The notes below the pieces were generated by a model. That model had not been told where the DNA came from. It did no database searches and saw only the letters and a list, made by a program, of their open reading frames with translations. This document shows positions 1 through 23,459 of a stretch of 64,000 bases of DNA, piece by piece. The position numbers were made by a program, and so were the translations under genes. Source of the DNA: Parelaphostrongylus tenuis (taxonomy: Eukaryota; Nematoda; Chromadorea; Rhabditida; Metastrongylidae). The DNA is taken from contig JAHQIW010000320.1 in NCBI GenBank assembly GCA_019055375.1, positions 124,001 through 188,000 of the forward strand, written 5' to 3'. Every line of letters starts with the position of its first letter. Within the stretch, counting starts at the first letter, position 1.

Positions 1-1039
1 AGAGAGGATGTCGTGAAAATGTAGTAGAGTCTAAGATTTTTGACACCTCACAGAGTTTTCAAAAAAGCTCTTATAAGAATTTTTGAGCTAAGCCGAAGGA
101 ATACTCCCTGAACGAATTTCAAATCGATTCACTCAACTGCTGTTAAATCAAAAATCAGCAAAACATAACGTTGAAGGAACCGTCGTCGACATTTCGTAGA
201 GGAAATGACAAACATGCCGTAATATCATTCTTGTTAAACTACGCTTTTTAGTGTACAAGTTGATGCCGATGTAATCAAATCAAGACCGATCAGTGCTTCC
301 AGCGGATGAGAACTTTTGCAATGACTTTTCAGTATGATTGTGGGATATCTGCCGATTAAGGAAGTAAATGAATACACCGAGGCTCTGAAGAAGGCAAAGT
401 CAGCAAGATGCTTATCACTGAAAACTAAATAACACTGTCGTGTCGGTATATCAAGGACGGTTGATAAGATTGAATCCAGACAAAATTTTTCATATACAGA
501 TCCAAAGCAAAAAAGTTGTAGATCTCTGAAAAAGGGCGAACAACATTAGCATAAAGACTAGTCGCTATTACGAATGAGTAATAGTGGAAATGTGAATGAA
601 AAGTATGGAGGCGTCGCGCTCATGGTTATTTACACAGCTGCGGGAGAAATGGAAATATATTCAACGACCGACAGAGTCCTATTACATACGGCAGTTCAGA
701 GTATAGTGTACAACGCTGTAAATTCATATTACACAATTTAAGGGAATCTTGTGAAGGTGTGCAATATTACGAGTGTTAAGCTCCTTATCCCAAACACAGC
801 TGACAGCTGATGAACTCCAAGAAGAAAACACTTATTAGCATGATTTGAATCTTTGGTCTATCAGAACCACAACTTACTGAAGGAACGCAAAGTTTCTGCG
901 ATTTTATTGTGTAACAAACTATAAGATACCCAGCATAAAAGAAGGAATAGCATAATAACAATAGCATAAATGTATATTCTCATTTGCCTCCCTCAACAGT
1001 GGCGAGCACATGTAGCCTGATTGTTAAAGACGCATTACC
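1..1039. other. Gene-free AT-rich stretch
   Basis: No open frame with protein-like composition, no splice-bounded exon and no repeat that I can match elsewhere in the window. The short open frames present look like chance. Confidence 0.5.
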
Positions 1040-1280
1040 CACTGATAGACCTTACTGGTTCGATGCCGCACCTTAAAGCCTCCCACTCTCGAGGGTTAGA
1101 TGGTGGCAGACTTGAAAGGGAGGTTAGCAATATGACTTTGTACAGCGTTAGGCCATCGTTTATAATTTTATAAGTCGGATATGCATTCAATCACGTTTGA
1201 GGATGCCCGATGTTGGCGAACGAATGGCGTCTTCCTGAGGAATTGATCGAAAACGAACGCTTTATCCTTTGTTATTCTCG
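1040..1280 (+). repeat. Diverged tRNA-derived SINE copy (5' truncated)
   Basis: It shares several blocks with the better copies at 37505-37800 and 41185-41480: a B-box-like ggttcgatgccgc, then atatgcattcaatcac, then a tail containing gaggaattgatcgaa followed by a ctttatcctttg terminus. The A-box end is missing or unrecognisable. It is a non-coding, presumably dead copy. Confidence 0.55.
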
Positions 1281-3109
1281 ATCAATTTTCTAAACAATAT
1301 TCTGCAAAGAAGATTATGATACCAACTTCAAGGATCAGAATATACAGTAAGAGGTGTTATGTTCGATACAGGAAATTTTAGAGAAGAGTTCAACTGAATT
1401 GACTTTCTAAACTTTAGGATCGATTAACAGCGCCGTTAAATAGGTGTAATGAGAGTTGAAACATCAATAACATCAAAATTGTCGGTTATTAACCTCCTTT
1501 ACACTGCTTCAACCTGAGATTATTTTGTCTTCTCGCATAAATGACATTCAGAATTCGCACTTTAACTCGATATTCAGTGCTAAATGGAGAACCACAATGG
1601 CACATATATGTTTCCATTGTTGAAGAATCCACAGAAAAGTAAAGCTTTTGTTGAAATGAAGGAGAATACTGTAATTAGGTCTTTCTATTCAGATTCATAC
1701 AAAAAAGTATAATCAAGTCGGAGGAAATGTTAGGAATACTAATTATTTACTATTTGGTGATAGCGCTATTCAGATATGAGTTCGTAGTGTTGACTGATAC
1801 TATGCCCTACACAACCTAGTACTGGACGTCTCGATTGAGAAGATCTATCAGATAAAACGGAGACCAAGGACGGATCGCTATTCTGTTGAATATTCTCCAC
1901 TAATTATTGAGGAGTGGATGAAAAATATCTCTGATAATTCTGAACATTCTCCAATATCTCCAATATCTTTGCACTCGACTTCTTTTATGAACCTCGCTCA
2001 AAACAAAATATAATCTGATAAGCACTTACATAGTGCTAAACACGTGTTTCAGCATTACACTCTCATTGGTAGCACGGTGCCCTTCGCTTAAACCAATTCC
2101 TTGAGGAGGGGTGTAAATCCACTATATACAAGGAAATCGACGCCGAATTAACAAATCACCGCATGTCAGGCGATGAAATTTCCCGATAATGAAATGACCA
2201 CAGTCAGTCGATGGCTCATGTCTGGTTAAAGGGGCTCAAAATATGTTACCAGATTACATACTGTTTCGAGCGAGGTCTATAAAAATAGCCGAATGTAGGT
2301 ATGATGCATTTTACCAGCCATGAGCGATCGACTGTTGGTCATAGTAATATGGGTAATATCATAGTAATATATGCTATCAGATTATATATTCTCCAGTGTA
2401 CTTCCCACTTAGTTATATCTCGTACACCGACTTCGCAAAATCCTTCATGTTCGCAGGATTTTACGGAGTCGATGTACAAGATACATCCTCGCATAGTCAA
2501 GCTCGTCCGCACGTGCACTGAACACCAAATATAAACGATATGCATAAGCTATTCCGGCGCAGATGTGATATGAAAGCCATCTCCGCGTTCCTTTTGAGTC
2601 GCAGTATGAACACGGTTGCTTTTGGCCCATATAAATATATTATGATATTATACATTGAGTGCCATGTAGCCTCATGAATGACCGGGTCGAAAATTTTCAA
2701 AAGACGGAAATCCACAAATAATTGAATTGATGAATTAAGACGGAGTAACGAATTAGTTACAGCAACAAGAAAACAAAAAGTACACAACAATGAAGTGGTT
2801 CCAGAAGCACAGTTGATTATCTTCACCAACTATGTGAATCTCAGCATCAATTTTTTTAGTCGAAAAGTACTTTGTAGTCCGAAATAACATAGGCCTATTC
2901 ACTAATTCACAAATTTCTTAAGTCAAGATTGCAAAAAAAAAAATATTCAACTTGTTCCCATAGTTACTAGAAAAACAATAGTGGCATTAGGAATATTACT
3001 ATTATTCAGCCAAAATTGGCAAGCGTATCTAACTCTGGCAAGCAAAAGCAACCACTCAATTTGAGGAGTTTTTTGGATATAAAGAGAAAAACTTTAAAGG
3101 CTCCAAGCG
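1281..3109. other. Gene-free stretch
   Basis: No supported gene. There is a short poly-A run near 2934-2943. Around 2065-2125 a weak tRNA-like string (attggtagcacggtg) is compatible with another eroded SINE but is too degraded to call. Confidence 0.4.
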
Positions 3110-3364
3110 TCATTCAAGGGGCTTTGGAAGAAGTAGGCTTCGTAGTTCTAGGCTATCAGGAAAATGTCTGAGTATTTGGTCGTTGTTCTCCATCCATGCT
3201 GTGCATTTGGCATCCCTAGAGAAAAGGGCTTTGCCTATAGGCTGCCGTTTAGGCGTGCGTATCACATGTCCCACCCTGTTGATTTTCGATACCTTAGCGT
3301 AAACGGCAATTTCTCTGGTGTTTGGTCGTTGACATAGGCGTAAAGTTCGAGTAAACTCTTCCAC
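3110..3364 (-). pseudogene. RTE-type reverse transcriptase C-terminal remnant
   Basis: An 84-codon open stretch resembles the C-terminal tail of RTE-clade non-LTR retrotransposon proteins, the region after the reverse transcriptase domain. The landmarks are a YAKVSKI block, then GHVIR (the family's WAGHVMR-like motif), then RDAKCT about 18 residues later (family RDxKRTTGRPPTRW). The GRPPTRW hallmark itself is eroded. No endonuclease or catalytic polymerase segment sits next to it, so this is an isolated fragment of a dead element. I infer this from motif order and spacing only. Confidence 0.55.
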
Positions 3365-6119
3365 TTACGAACCAATTTGTACTCAAAAAACAGTAAATTG
3401 TGATAAAGGCTTCGTTAAGCGGTCATGATGGGACTAGTATGGACAGATTCGGTACTAAAACAAAACGCAGAAAATTCTGCACATAGCGGTACTGATGATG
3501 CCTGGGGATGGTAGAAATATGCTTAGGCTGATGACGCTTACATTGGATAGTGATGCTGAGCAAATTTAATAATTTCCGGTTAATAAATTTTGTGTCATTA
3601 CTATAGTGCCTAAACTTACGAGAAGATCTAGTAGGACGAATTCTTTCATCAGCAACAACACCTTCTGAATATCTAATTGAAGACTGACTTTTACAAGCGC
3701 CGTTGAAAATCATGAGTGGACAGATAAGTCTAGCATGTTATGCAAAAAAAACCCCAATTTCTACAACTCTTTTGCCAACATACGAGCACATGGGAAACAT
3801 TCACTAAGTCAGGTGATTGGCGAAGCAGATGCAAGGGAGCGTTATTCGCAAACGAGTTTTAATCACAACTCTGAACAAAGTCCGCCCGCTATCACCTTAC
3901 CAAAGTAGTTATATAAATTCTCATTTAGCCATAGGAATACTCATTAAATCAGCTCATTACTGACTATATCAACGCCCTCTCTTGCAATTCATAATACACG
4001 ATAATCTGTTCATGTTTAACCAGCTTTGAGAATAGGATGGAGTATTTTAATGAGACTGATTAGCGCCAGGAATAGTGTTACATTCTATCAAGCGAATAAA
4101 TAACATATACTACTTGCGATTCGTTTCAAAAGAAGGATAGTTGATATGAGATTGTAGAGCGGAGTGAGAGGCGAAAACTCGCAAAAAACACGATAAATTA
4201 TGGATGGGTTTCCGTGCATAGAAGAATTGTTTTGGTAAAAACACTACATCGAAAAACAAAATCAAGGAACAAAAAAGAGATGAACGCGATGTAACAACGA
4301 AAGGAATAGAAGATGCAAAATAAAAAACTGAAAAGGCGTGAACGATGAAATGATGAGGAAAAGTTCATCCAAAACACAATTTGTGGTTAACGTTGGGCTT
4401 CCTCACAGTTATTGGAACGTCATTAAATGTGTAGGCACATGTCCTTCAAGATTTTAGATTGCAGAATCAGTAGGCGTCGTATTGCGATGCTTAGCGGGGA
4501 CTTTGTTTCTCCGGCAGGGTTTCCAGTTTGATTAAATTGACGTTTTCGAGGCTTGAAGATGAATTTATGCCATCTATAACAACAGCCCTAAAGCTAACCT
4601 AACAATCAACCAAAGAACTCTACGTTCGAATGCACTAAAAAAATCCATGCACAACTCACAAGACTAGCAAATACACCTTGACAAATCATGAATTATTAAC
4701 GGAAAGTTACGGATACGTCATTAAAATTGAAGATGGTAAGCTAACTAAGAGGCATTTAATGCTACATGTTAGTATTGCTCTACGATGAAGTAGAAGAAGA
4801 TATTTCCTCTGAACGAAAGCTTTCATGATGAGTGGAAATAAAGCAAGTCATTATGATTCAAATAGTGTGATTTCGATAATGACAACCTTTCATGCAGCAA
4901 AAGTTTAGATCTGAGCAACGACGCGCCCACTTTTTTTATCAAAGCACATAAAGATTTTTTATGAGCTGTTTTATTTCCAGTTCTTACCCACTAATTATCA
5001 AGCATTACAAACAGCATATTTTCAGTTTGTCAATGCTATATTACAAAACCATGAGTAAAGGTGTTCTGAACCTTTTCTTCAATAAATGTCATTAGCACTA
5101 TTTTGTACCATTGAGACTAGGTACTTAGATGCCTGCAGTCGCGTATCGTACTGGCAGCAACAATTCTTTTCCTTCAAAAGAACGTCATGAAGCCCTCATC
5201 CTAAGAGCTTTTTTTCTGCTTTCACGTCTTTTCCATGTCAAATGTTGAAAAATTAAGAAGTTCTCTACTCTAGCATTGGAACAACTTGCTGCTTTACAGC
5301 TACTCACTATTAGTTCTACCCGAGGAACGTCTCATTGAGACTGACGGTTTACAAAGGAAATTAGGGTGAGCGGTTGTCTGAATTTATCATAACGATTTGA
5401 ACCATTCATGGTAAGTCACAAGGTTAGAAGCCACACTCACAATGGTAGATGTGGGAGTATCCTAATGAAGAGTACTGTAGCACGGTGAACAACATCATGC
5501 TTAATCGAAAGCCTTGTCTAATTCATGCATTGTTCTCCTGAAATTCTGCACGGATTCAGACTGCCGCACCCCTCGCGCAGTATTCTAATTTCGCGAAAAA
5601 GAGACCAAACGTCAAGTTTAAACAGCGAGATCCCAAAACCATCATAAAGAGTGATCACTCAAATCACTATAAAATATCTTGGGGAAAATACCGTCATTAA
5701 CCCTTTCCGAACGAAGAGGGTTGTTTTTGACTCCTGACTTTTCAGAGACATTTTCACTGGACAAAACTCTTTTTGCTCAATGTCAACATTATTTTAAAAA
5801 GCCTAAATCTCAGCAAAATCAACAGTGTGTTTACCTTCTCAAAAAACTTTTTTATACGCTGTAGGAGCGAAAAAATGTTTTACATTCGGAGTGCATGGTT
5901 TGCATGGATGTCCATTAGACCATACTAAGACTCATTCAATAACACAAATCTCAATGATTCTGAAGCCAAATTTGGTCTCACGAAAGTCTTCATAGTGCGC
6001 TATAGGAAAGAGCAGATACGTTTGACACTCGGAGTTTTCCTTTCATACAAAAAGTTAAAAAATCTTCATTAAGTAACTAAAATCGCATGGCGATGGGAAA
6101 ATCGATCAACAGCCGTCCG
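3365..6119. other. Gene-free stretch
   Basis: AT-rich sequence with short chance frames. I see no exon-like segment, RNA gene or recognisable repeat in this interval. Confidence 0.4.
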
Positions 6120-7940
6120 CAAAGAACAAGGAATGTCGACGAAGAATATGACCGGATTATCTAATTTCTTCGCGTTAGCGCTATAGAAAGCAAAAGTCCG
6201 AAAGTCACCAAGAGATGTTTGTCTCCAGAAACACTTGAGCTGTTACGCCAATGTGGAATCGCACGAGCCGAAGGCAACCAAAACTTCACGTCCGAACTTG
6301 CGAAACGTTGCAAACAGGCGACAAAAGAACATCTCAGAAGGTAAGAGCAGCATTTATGGCCGAAACTGCAGAATATGGGAAAAGCACCCCGAGGCTTCGT
6401 CAATTACAAAACTAAGATGATTGCACTGCGACGCCCTGACGGAACTGTCACATGTTCCATAGAGGGAATGCATAAAATCGTTTCTCTACTACTAAACGGA
6501 TTTCCTCAACAGACAAATTGTCCTATCCTGACATGAAATATGGGAAAGTTTCTATCGAGTTTTCCTTGCGAAATCATATTATTTCATCGATGAAGAATCG
6601 AACAAAACATGATGCGGACAGATTTCGACCCCTATAATAAAGGGTCTCTCAATAATTCTCATCGACAAACTGGCTCATCACCAAAACACATGACTTCCAT
6701 CCAAAGGAAAACGATTGAGATTGTGTTATTGCTAAAAAAGTGAAGGCCTTCACGGCATCAAAAACTATCGTTGCTGTCTGTCATCTATAAACTCTACACT
6801 AGAGTTGTTCTAAACAGTATTGAAAAACACCGGACGAAAGACGGTATACGAGCAAGCAGAATCTCGAAAAGATTGCGGCACCACAGACCGTATCCACACC
6901 ATAAACAAACTTATCGTAGTTTTTCGAGAGTGCGGGAGGCCGCTCTCTCTCTCTCTCTCTCTCTCATTTCTATCGATTTGAAGAAAGCATTTGACTCATT
7001 TGAAAAAGCACTCATAGAGGCTTGGACAGCCAGGAAGTCCTTACTCAGTACATAAAAATTCTTCGTGAGCTATACAAAGATTTCACAATTCAGATATCAC
7101 CATTCTATGACGATATCACGTAAGAAGGGGGTACGACAAAGAAAAAAAAATCTCACTAAAATTATTGACGGTGGCCCTCCAAAACGGAACGTAAGTATGG
7201 GACAATATGGGAGTCAAAACCGATGAAGGATAATTGCAAGCTCTTCGCTTTGTTGATGACATTGTTTTTATAACACCAGGCCAGGTGGGATGATAGTTGA
7301 CCGATTTCCACAACACTTCTGGAAGAATTGTCTCCGACTAGATATTACGAGTTGTTCATGAGAAACGGAGTGGTTTTGAGTGCCCCATTCACGCTCAACG
7401 TGATGAATGCCCCCGAATGCTCCAGTTAGTCTAACTATGACGGAAACTCAACATAATGAACGACTTAGTTCCAGAGTTGAGCAAGAGGAACGAGCAGCCT
7501 GGGGGAGCGCTTGAGAGTATCAAGGATGGAGTGAGAAGCACAAAGAACGCCGATTCCGTTTCCACCTTTCGATTCAACGATTCTTCCGGCCTTAATATTT
7601 GCGGTAAAAACTTGGTTACCGTGCATGCAGGTTGAAAGACCACTCTACGTCATCGACACAGTAGAAAAGTCCATGCTTGCAGTAATTCTTACCTCGCAAG
7701 TGAAAGAAAGAATTTGAAGTTCCGGCGTACATAAACGGTCATAAGTCAAAGTCGTTCTGTATGTCAAACTATCGAAGACCAGACAGGTCAAGCACGTAGT
7801 ATGTCTGAGCAACAACCGATGAACAGCAGCCATTACTGACTGAGTTTCTCACAATATCAAGTGTGCAGCAGGAAGACCAGCAACCCGATGGTCACAGTTC
7901 ATCAAGAAAACCTCAGAAGAAAAATAAAATGCTCAGTTAG
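6120..7940 (+). mobile_element. Degenerate RTE-type non-LTR retrotransposon (reverse transcriptase region)
   Basis: Fragments in shifting frames follow the order of an RTE-clade protein. Around 6220-6340 is a linker segment (LSPETLELL, SELAKRCKQ). Around 6345-6450 are NYKTKM and ALRRPDGTVT. At 6766-6830 is YRCLSVIYKLYTRVVLN, the RT fingers motif. At 6965-7000 is IDLKKAFDS, the family's first polymerase block, including the Asp of motif A. At 7350-7400 is MRNGVVLSAPFTLN, at 7455-7560 a MMNDL-like block and AAWGALESIKD, and at 7870-7905 AGRPATRWSQF, the C-terminal GRPPTRW hallmark. The YxDD box region (about 7230-7260) is broken. Many stops and frameshifts, plus a (CT)n tract at 6943-6963 inserted in the coding region, show that it is long dead. 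The endonuclease half and the 3' tail were not identified. Confidence 0.8.
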
Positions 7941-9890
7941 CCCCTAGTGCGAGCACCCTCTGAGCTACTCTTGCACGCTACTCGGAGAAATGGAATGTCT
8001 ACTGTTGCCCTCCCGAGCGAACAACAAGACGACAGGCGATTCAGAGTTTGCTCAGTGACAAAATATTGTCCAGTTTTTGATACTAGTACTACTAGACTGC
8101 TAGATACTACAGTTTACCTATCACCTATAGCAGCGCCTACGACTTGCCTGTGACCACACCGCAGCAAAAACAGTAGAACTGAAGAGCTTCATACCGAAAG
8201 TGCGCTACTCTGTTTCCGCGAACAGACATGGCTATGATTCGTTTAATTTTCTGTCAAGCTTTTGTGAATAAGATTACAAAGCCTTTCAAAACTGTCTTAC
8301 CAAATTTTCGCGTTTCTCTCCTTTCTTCGAAAAGTAAAGAAACAGTGCGCCGCAGAGGTGGTATTACTTCGTCTTAATTTTTGAGAAAACAGATATATCC
8401 GTCAAACGCAACTTCGATTTATGCCAATTAATAAGTTTTGGCACTAGAGCAACAAATACCAAATTTATCAACCAGAAGTGATTAAATTTGCACGATTTTG
8501 GAATTGTACAATTGTGTAATTTATTGCAAAGATTTTGCTATACTACTCTTGCCTATACTTGCCCTAGGATTTAGCTGTTCTGGGGGAAAAATTCGCTTGT
8601 TACTTACGCACGAATGGTGCGTAAGGGAAAATCCTAATGGAACAGCGCAAGATTAATGGAGCTTAGGGTGATGGTACGGTTGTAGAAAAGGCGGCTAGGA
8701 TCTGGTTTGCGAAGTTCAAAGCTAGAAAAGCAGTGTGGAAAATAAGTCGCGCTTGGGCCGTTTCTCAAGAAGCTCCATTGATATTGAGTGCCGCATCACT
8801 AGCACTTTTTGCTATAGTCCATTAGTGCTTGAGTAGCAAACGAATTTGTTCCCACGACAGCTCCATCTCAAAGCAAGTATAGGCAAGTTGTATATCAAAA
8901 TGTTCGCAAGAAAACGCGCAGCTGAACAATATCAAAATAATGCAGCTTTAATTAACTCTGGTTTCAATGACGGATTCATGCATTCAACATCTGGACTAGA
9001 TCTACAATCTACAAACGGTGCTACACATCATAGTCAATTCAGATTATCGGTCACCCTATTTGTTTTAGACATTCCATTAATCTGAGATAAAGTCCCTGAG
9101 TCCTTAACTGTGTTTATATTTGGCGCTGAACTCGTCAGAACTCATCCTTCCTAAGCTCAAGCATTTTTCCGCTTCTCCGGAGTTATAACAGGTTCCAAAG
9201 CATCCCGTGTTGGGGTCAGAGCAACTAAACACTTTATTTTTGCGTCTAATAACCAAGGAAAGCTAGCAAACCTCCACAATAGGGAAAGGTATAACCAGCC
9301 TATCAGATCTGCTTAAAGAAGAGACAGAGCTTATCAGTTAGACATAACCTTAAAACATCTTTCGAACTTTTGTACGATACTTCACAATTGATCAAACTGC
9401 ATACTTTTCACGTATACACAAGCACACGTATGTATAAGTATACAAGAATTCATGAACGTACAGTAGGAATACGTGACTTGGGCACAGAAGATGCGGAGTT
9501 CTATCTCATAAGCCACGGGTGTCTCAGAACAACCACAAGGTCACATTTGGTCTCACTGGATCTTCAACCGAACACCCGGTATCCCCACACGTTACAATCT
9601 TTGCAGATGACAAGTTTGAGATTTCTCAATGACAAGGAATTGTGAATGTAATATCTATGATAACAAAAAAGAAATGGATCAGCAATCAGCACAAGTCCAA
9701 AATTTCCATCAGTGAAATCGGTCTTTCATGACACTAACAGAAGAATGAGTCCTACTATCACCATGCATATCTAAAGATTTAGAGAACCATTACTGCATGA
9801 CTTTCCGGAGTTGAAATTTCTAGTATTTATTCGCATTTTTCGCAGTGTCATGATGTTTCATGTATACTCAAGAGAATGGAATGGTGAGCA
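7941..9890. other. Gene-free stretch
   Basis: No supported gene. It contains one near-perfect short hairpin at 8603-8625 (9-bp arms, 5-nt loop). The 79-codon open frame at 8846-9085 has no recognisable motif and no exon boundaries that I could defend. Confidence 0.4.
8603..8625. repeat. Short perfect hairpin
   Basis: CTTACGCAC and GTGCGTAAG flank a 5-nt loop, giving a 9-bp perfect inverted repeat. It lies in gene-free DNA. It may be a remnant of a fold-back element or chance. Confidence 0.5.
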
Positions 9891-9892
9891 AA

Positions 9893-9980
9893 AACACAGC
9901 CTCAGGTGGGAATCGAATCCGCGTTTCATCCATATAGGAAACCCATATTCTACCACCACACCACGGCACGTTTGCACCAC
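9893..9980 (-). repeat. tRNA-like sequence (SINE head or tRNA pseudogene)
   Basis: Read on the minus strand it has an A-box-like tgtggtggtagaatatggg and, about 30 nt later, a good B-box (ggattcgattccc), followed by acctgaggc. The spacing fits a tRNA, but the acceptor stem does not pair convincingly, so I call it tRNA-derived rather than a functional tRNA. A related minus-strand head (tgcctcatggtgtagtgg) occurs near 40615-40665. Confidence 0.5.
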
Positions 9981-10284
9981 CACTCATTCTTCAACATCTC
10001 TATGTTAGCTATCAGCCACCAACCCTTAACAGGTTTGATCGGGTATGCGATTTCGCTCTAAAAACCCAGTTGAGCTGACAGCCATTATAATAACTAATAA
10101 ACGACAGTTGGATTTCTAATAATAGTGGACTCCTAATAATTTTTAGAGTTGGACAACGACAGGCGGTTAGAAAGCCACTAAATCGTTAGATCTGCTCAAT
10201 ATTGTTGATAATACTAGCATGGTTGAAATTCTGAAAGATCACTTTCTACTTGAAAAAATAGGAGAATAATAGCTAACTACTCAC

Positions 10285-21678
<11,394 letters not shown>

Positions 21679-21700
21679 TTCGACAGTAAATCAACAATTC

Positions 21701-21702
21701 CT
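21701..21702 (-). promoter_or_regulatory. Candidate trans-splice or 5'UTR 3' splice site of the kinesin
   Basis: On the minus strand gtattttcag is immediately followed by a short leader and the ATG at 21678. The leader is about 22 nt. TTTTCAG is the nematode consensus 3' splice site. Its position just before the start codon fits spliced-leader addition. A conventional upstream 5'UTR exon is the alternative. Confidence 0.55.
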
Positions 21703-22284
21703 GAAAATACGACATAGATTCCTTCGAGATTTTTGAAGAACCGGAAAATGGTAAAAAAAAACAGAATATGAAGAAAGTAAAGATTATGCTGGCTGCTTAG
21801 CAGTGTGTTGAAATGAAAACAAAAATATTATAATGGGTATAATTTCACAATATCGGTGTACAAAAATGACAGACTACGGTGTATTTATGGCCTTATATTC
21901 TCGCTGAAGATGTCACACTATGATGAGGCATCAATTTATGATGAGGCGTTCACAGTACCACAGGGCCTTCACTTTAAAACCAATCAAACCCTCTACAGGT
22001 GATCGAATAGTTGGTTTTTATTAAAAATTCAAGTGACGAAACACTTGTTGGTTGAATAACAAATCTCTGCATGAGTGATTATTAGAAAACAACTAATATT
22101 GTATGTCGCTTTTTTTTTGATAAGTTAGTAAGAGCTTGTTATCTTCTACAGTTAGTCAGAGAAAAAGTTCTACAAATTTCAAGCTAATTTATCAATAAGG
22201 AAATATGTAACGATTTAGGAGATAAAGAGTTCGGCGTTAACGAGCTCTTGAGGCATATGTCCAGTACATCTTATTGGATACCGA
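21703..22284. other. Upstream region of the kinesin gene
   Basis: AT-rich, no exon-like sequence. Two short tatgatgaggc repeats sit about 22 bp apart near 21918-21950. Any promoter should lie here, but no motif is convincing. Confidence 0.35.
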
Positions 22285-22440
22285 AAATGTAAATCTGGAT
22301 GCATTCAATGACTTGCAATAGCCTTCGATGTATTAAGCCAGTGCTGCTCTCCTCCCGAACAAATCTGCATCACTTTGTCGACCCTAGGCTAATGAAGGAC
22401 ATGACGCACCCGGGAAGGGAAATCGCACCAATTACTGTAT
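22285..22440 (-). repeat. SINE remnant
   Basis: The minus strand reads gagcagcactggcttaatac, then catcgaaggctattgcaag, then tcattgaatgcatcc. This matches the central and 3' blocks of the copy at 23200-23440 and of the full copies at 37505 and 41185. Confidence 0.55.
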
Positions 22441-22552
22441 TTTACAGGGAGTCTCTATGAATTATTACTGAGAAACAATCGCTTACTTCATTCACCTCAA
22501 GCCTATAGAGGTAAAAATTAGATTCCTCGGGATTAAGCGGGTCTCCTCAATT

Positions 22553-22804
22553 TTGAAACTTCATGGAAATTATAAGTCAAAGGATAGAATTACTGTCAAT
22601 GACACAAAAGCAGCATTCATAAGGGGATTATGGAAAAAGTACACTGGCTACAAATCATACGCAGCAAAGAAGCTCATAAGAAAACTACACATAGGTAAGA
22701 GATACCATAAGTTCAAAATAAAGAGGATCTATACGCAGAAAACGAACAAATGGAAGAAAAGTGAGAAGAAAAAGTATGAACAGATTCAAGAAACTGTCGC
22801 GTGA
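22553..22804 (+). other. Lysine-rich open frame of unknown nature
   Basis: An 83-codon frame rich in Lys, Tyr and Ile (GYKSYAAKKLIRKLHIGKRY inside it). Past its stop, protein-like text continues in broken frames to about 23160 (YFVVIAKQYDDDYLD, ICETCGNRTHTRWC). That could mark a decayed coding element of perhaps 600 bp. No family is recognised. AT-rich composition alone can produce such a Lys-rich frame. Confidence 0.2.
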
Positions 22805-23199
22805 TATCTATGAAGTTTTCGCTTAGTTGAAAAGTAATCCCAAGTACTTTGTTGTCATAGCAAAGCAATATGACGACGATTACCTTGACAGCGAGCGCTC
22901 TGCTCTTTTTTTGGACCAAGAGTTCTTATCTAAACATGAAATCATGCCTTTCTATTAAGCAGTCAGATTTTTAACACACCATATTAACCGGAATGAAAAA
23001 GAGCAAAAGTGAGGAAGTAAAATTAAAGATCTGGCAATATGTGAAACTTGTGGAAATAGAACACATACAAGATGGTGTTGAAAAGTTCACGACGAGTTCT
23101 AACGAGAAGACCAAACTGAAACACATGCGCACTTTCGAACGAGGATAATAGAAACGATTTATCCTCTCCAGCGTTGATCAATCCCTGAAGGATGCACCG

Positions 23200-23440
23200 T
23201 GAATTCGAAGCTTCGTTAGTGACTGAAAGTATATCAGGTCATCAAAACGACTCGTCATGGCATACCGATGTATCAAGCCATTGCTGCTCAGTCCTCCAAC
23301 ATGAGCCTGCTAACAATTAGTAGACCCTTGAGGGATGGAAAGCCTGGCAAGCCAGTACGAAGAATCGAACTGACGACCATGTGAGCGTCATTTCGCCTCA
23401 CACTCCCTTTCGCACAAGGCAACATTGGAAGCCTTGTAAA
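23200..23440 (-). repeat. tRNA-derived SINE copy
   Basis: On the minus strand a B-box-like gtcagttcgattc is followed by catccctcaagggtc, gagcagcaatggc and catcggtatgcca-gacgagtc. This is the same block order as the plus-strand copies at 37505-37800 and 60885-61150. Confidence 0.6.
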
Positions 23441-23459
23441 AGTCATTGTAAAGCTTCTA

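Noticed and set aside
6771..7055. Independent 94-codon gene
   Set aside because: It is a fragment of the degenerate RTE reverse transcriptase, with the (CT)n tract inside it and flanking motifs in other frames.
9893..9980. Functional minus-strand tRNA
   Set aside because: The B-box is good, but the acceptor ends do not pair and related heads occur elsewhere as repeats.
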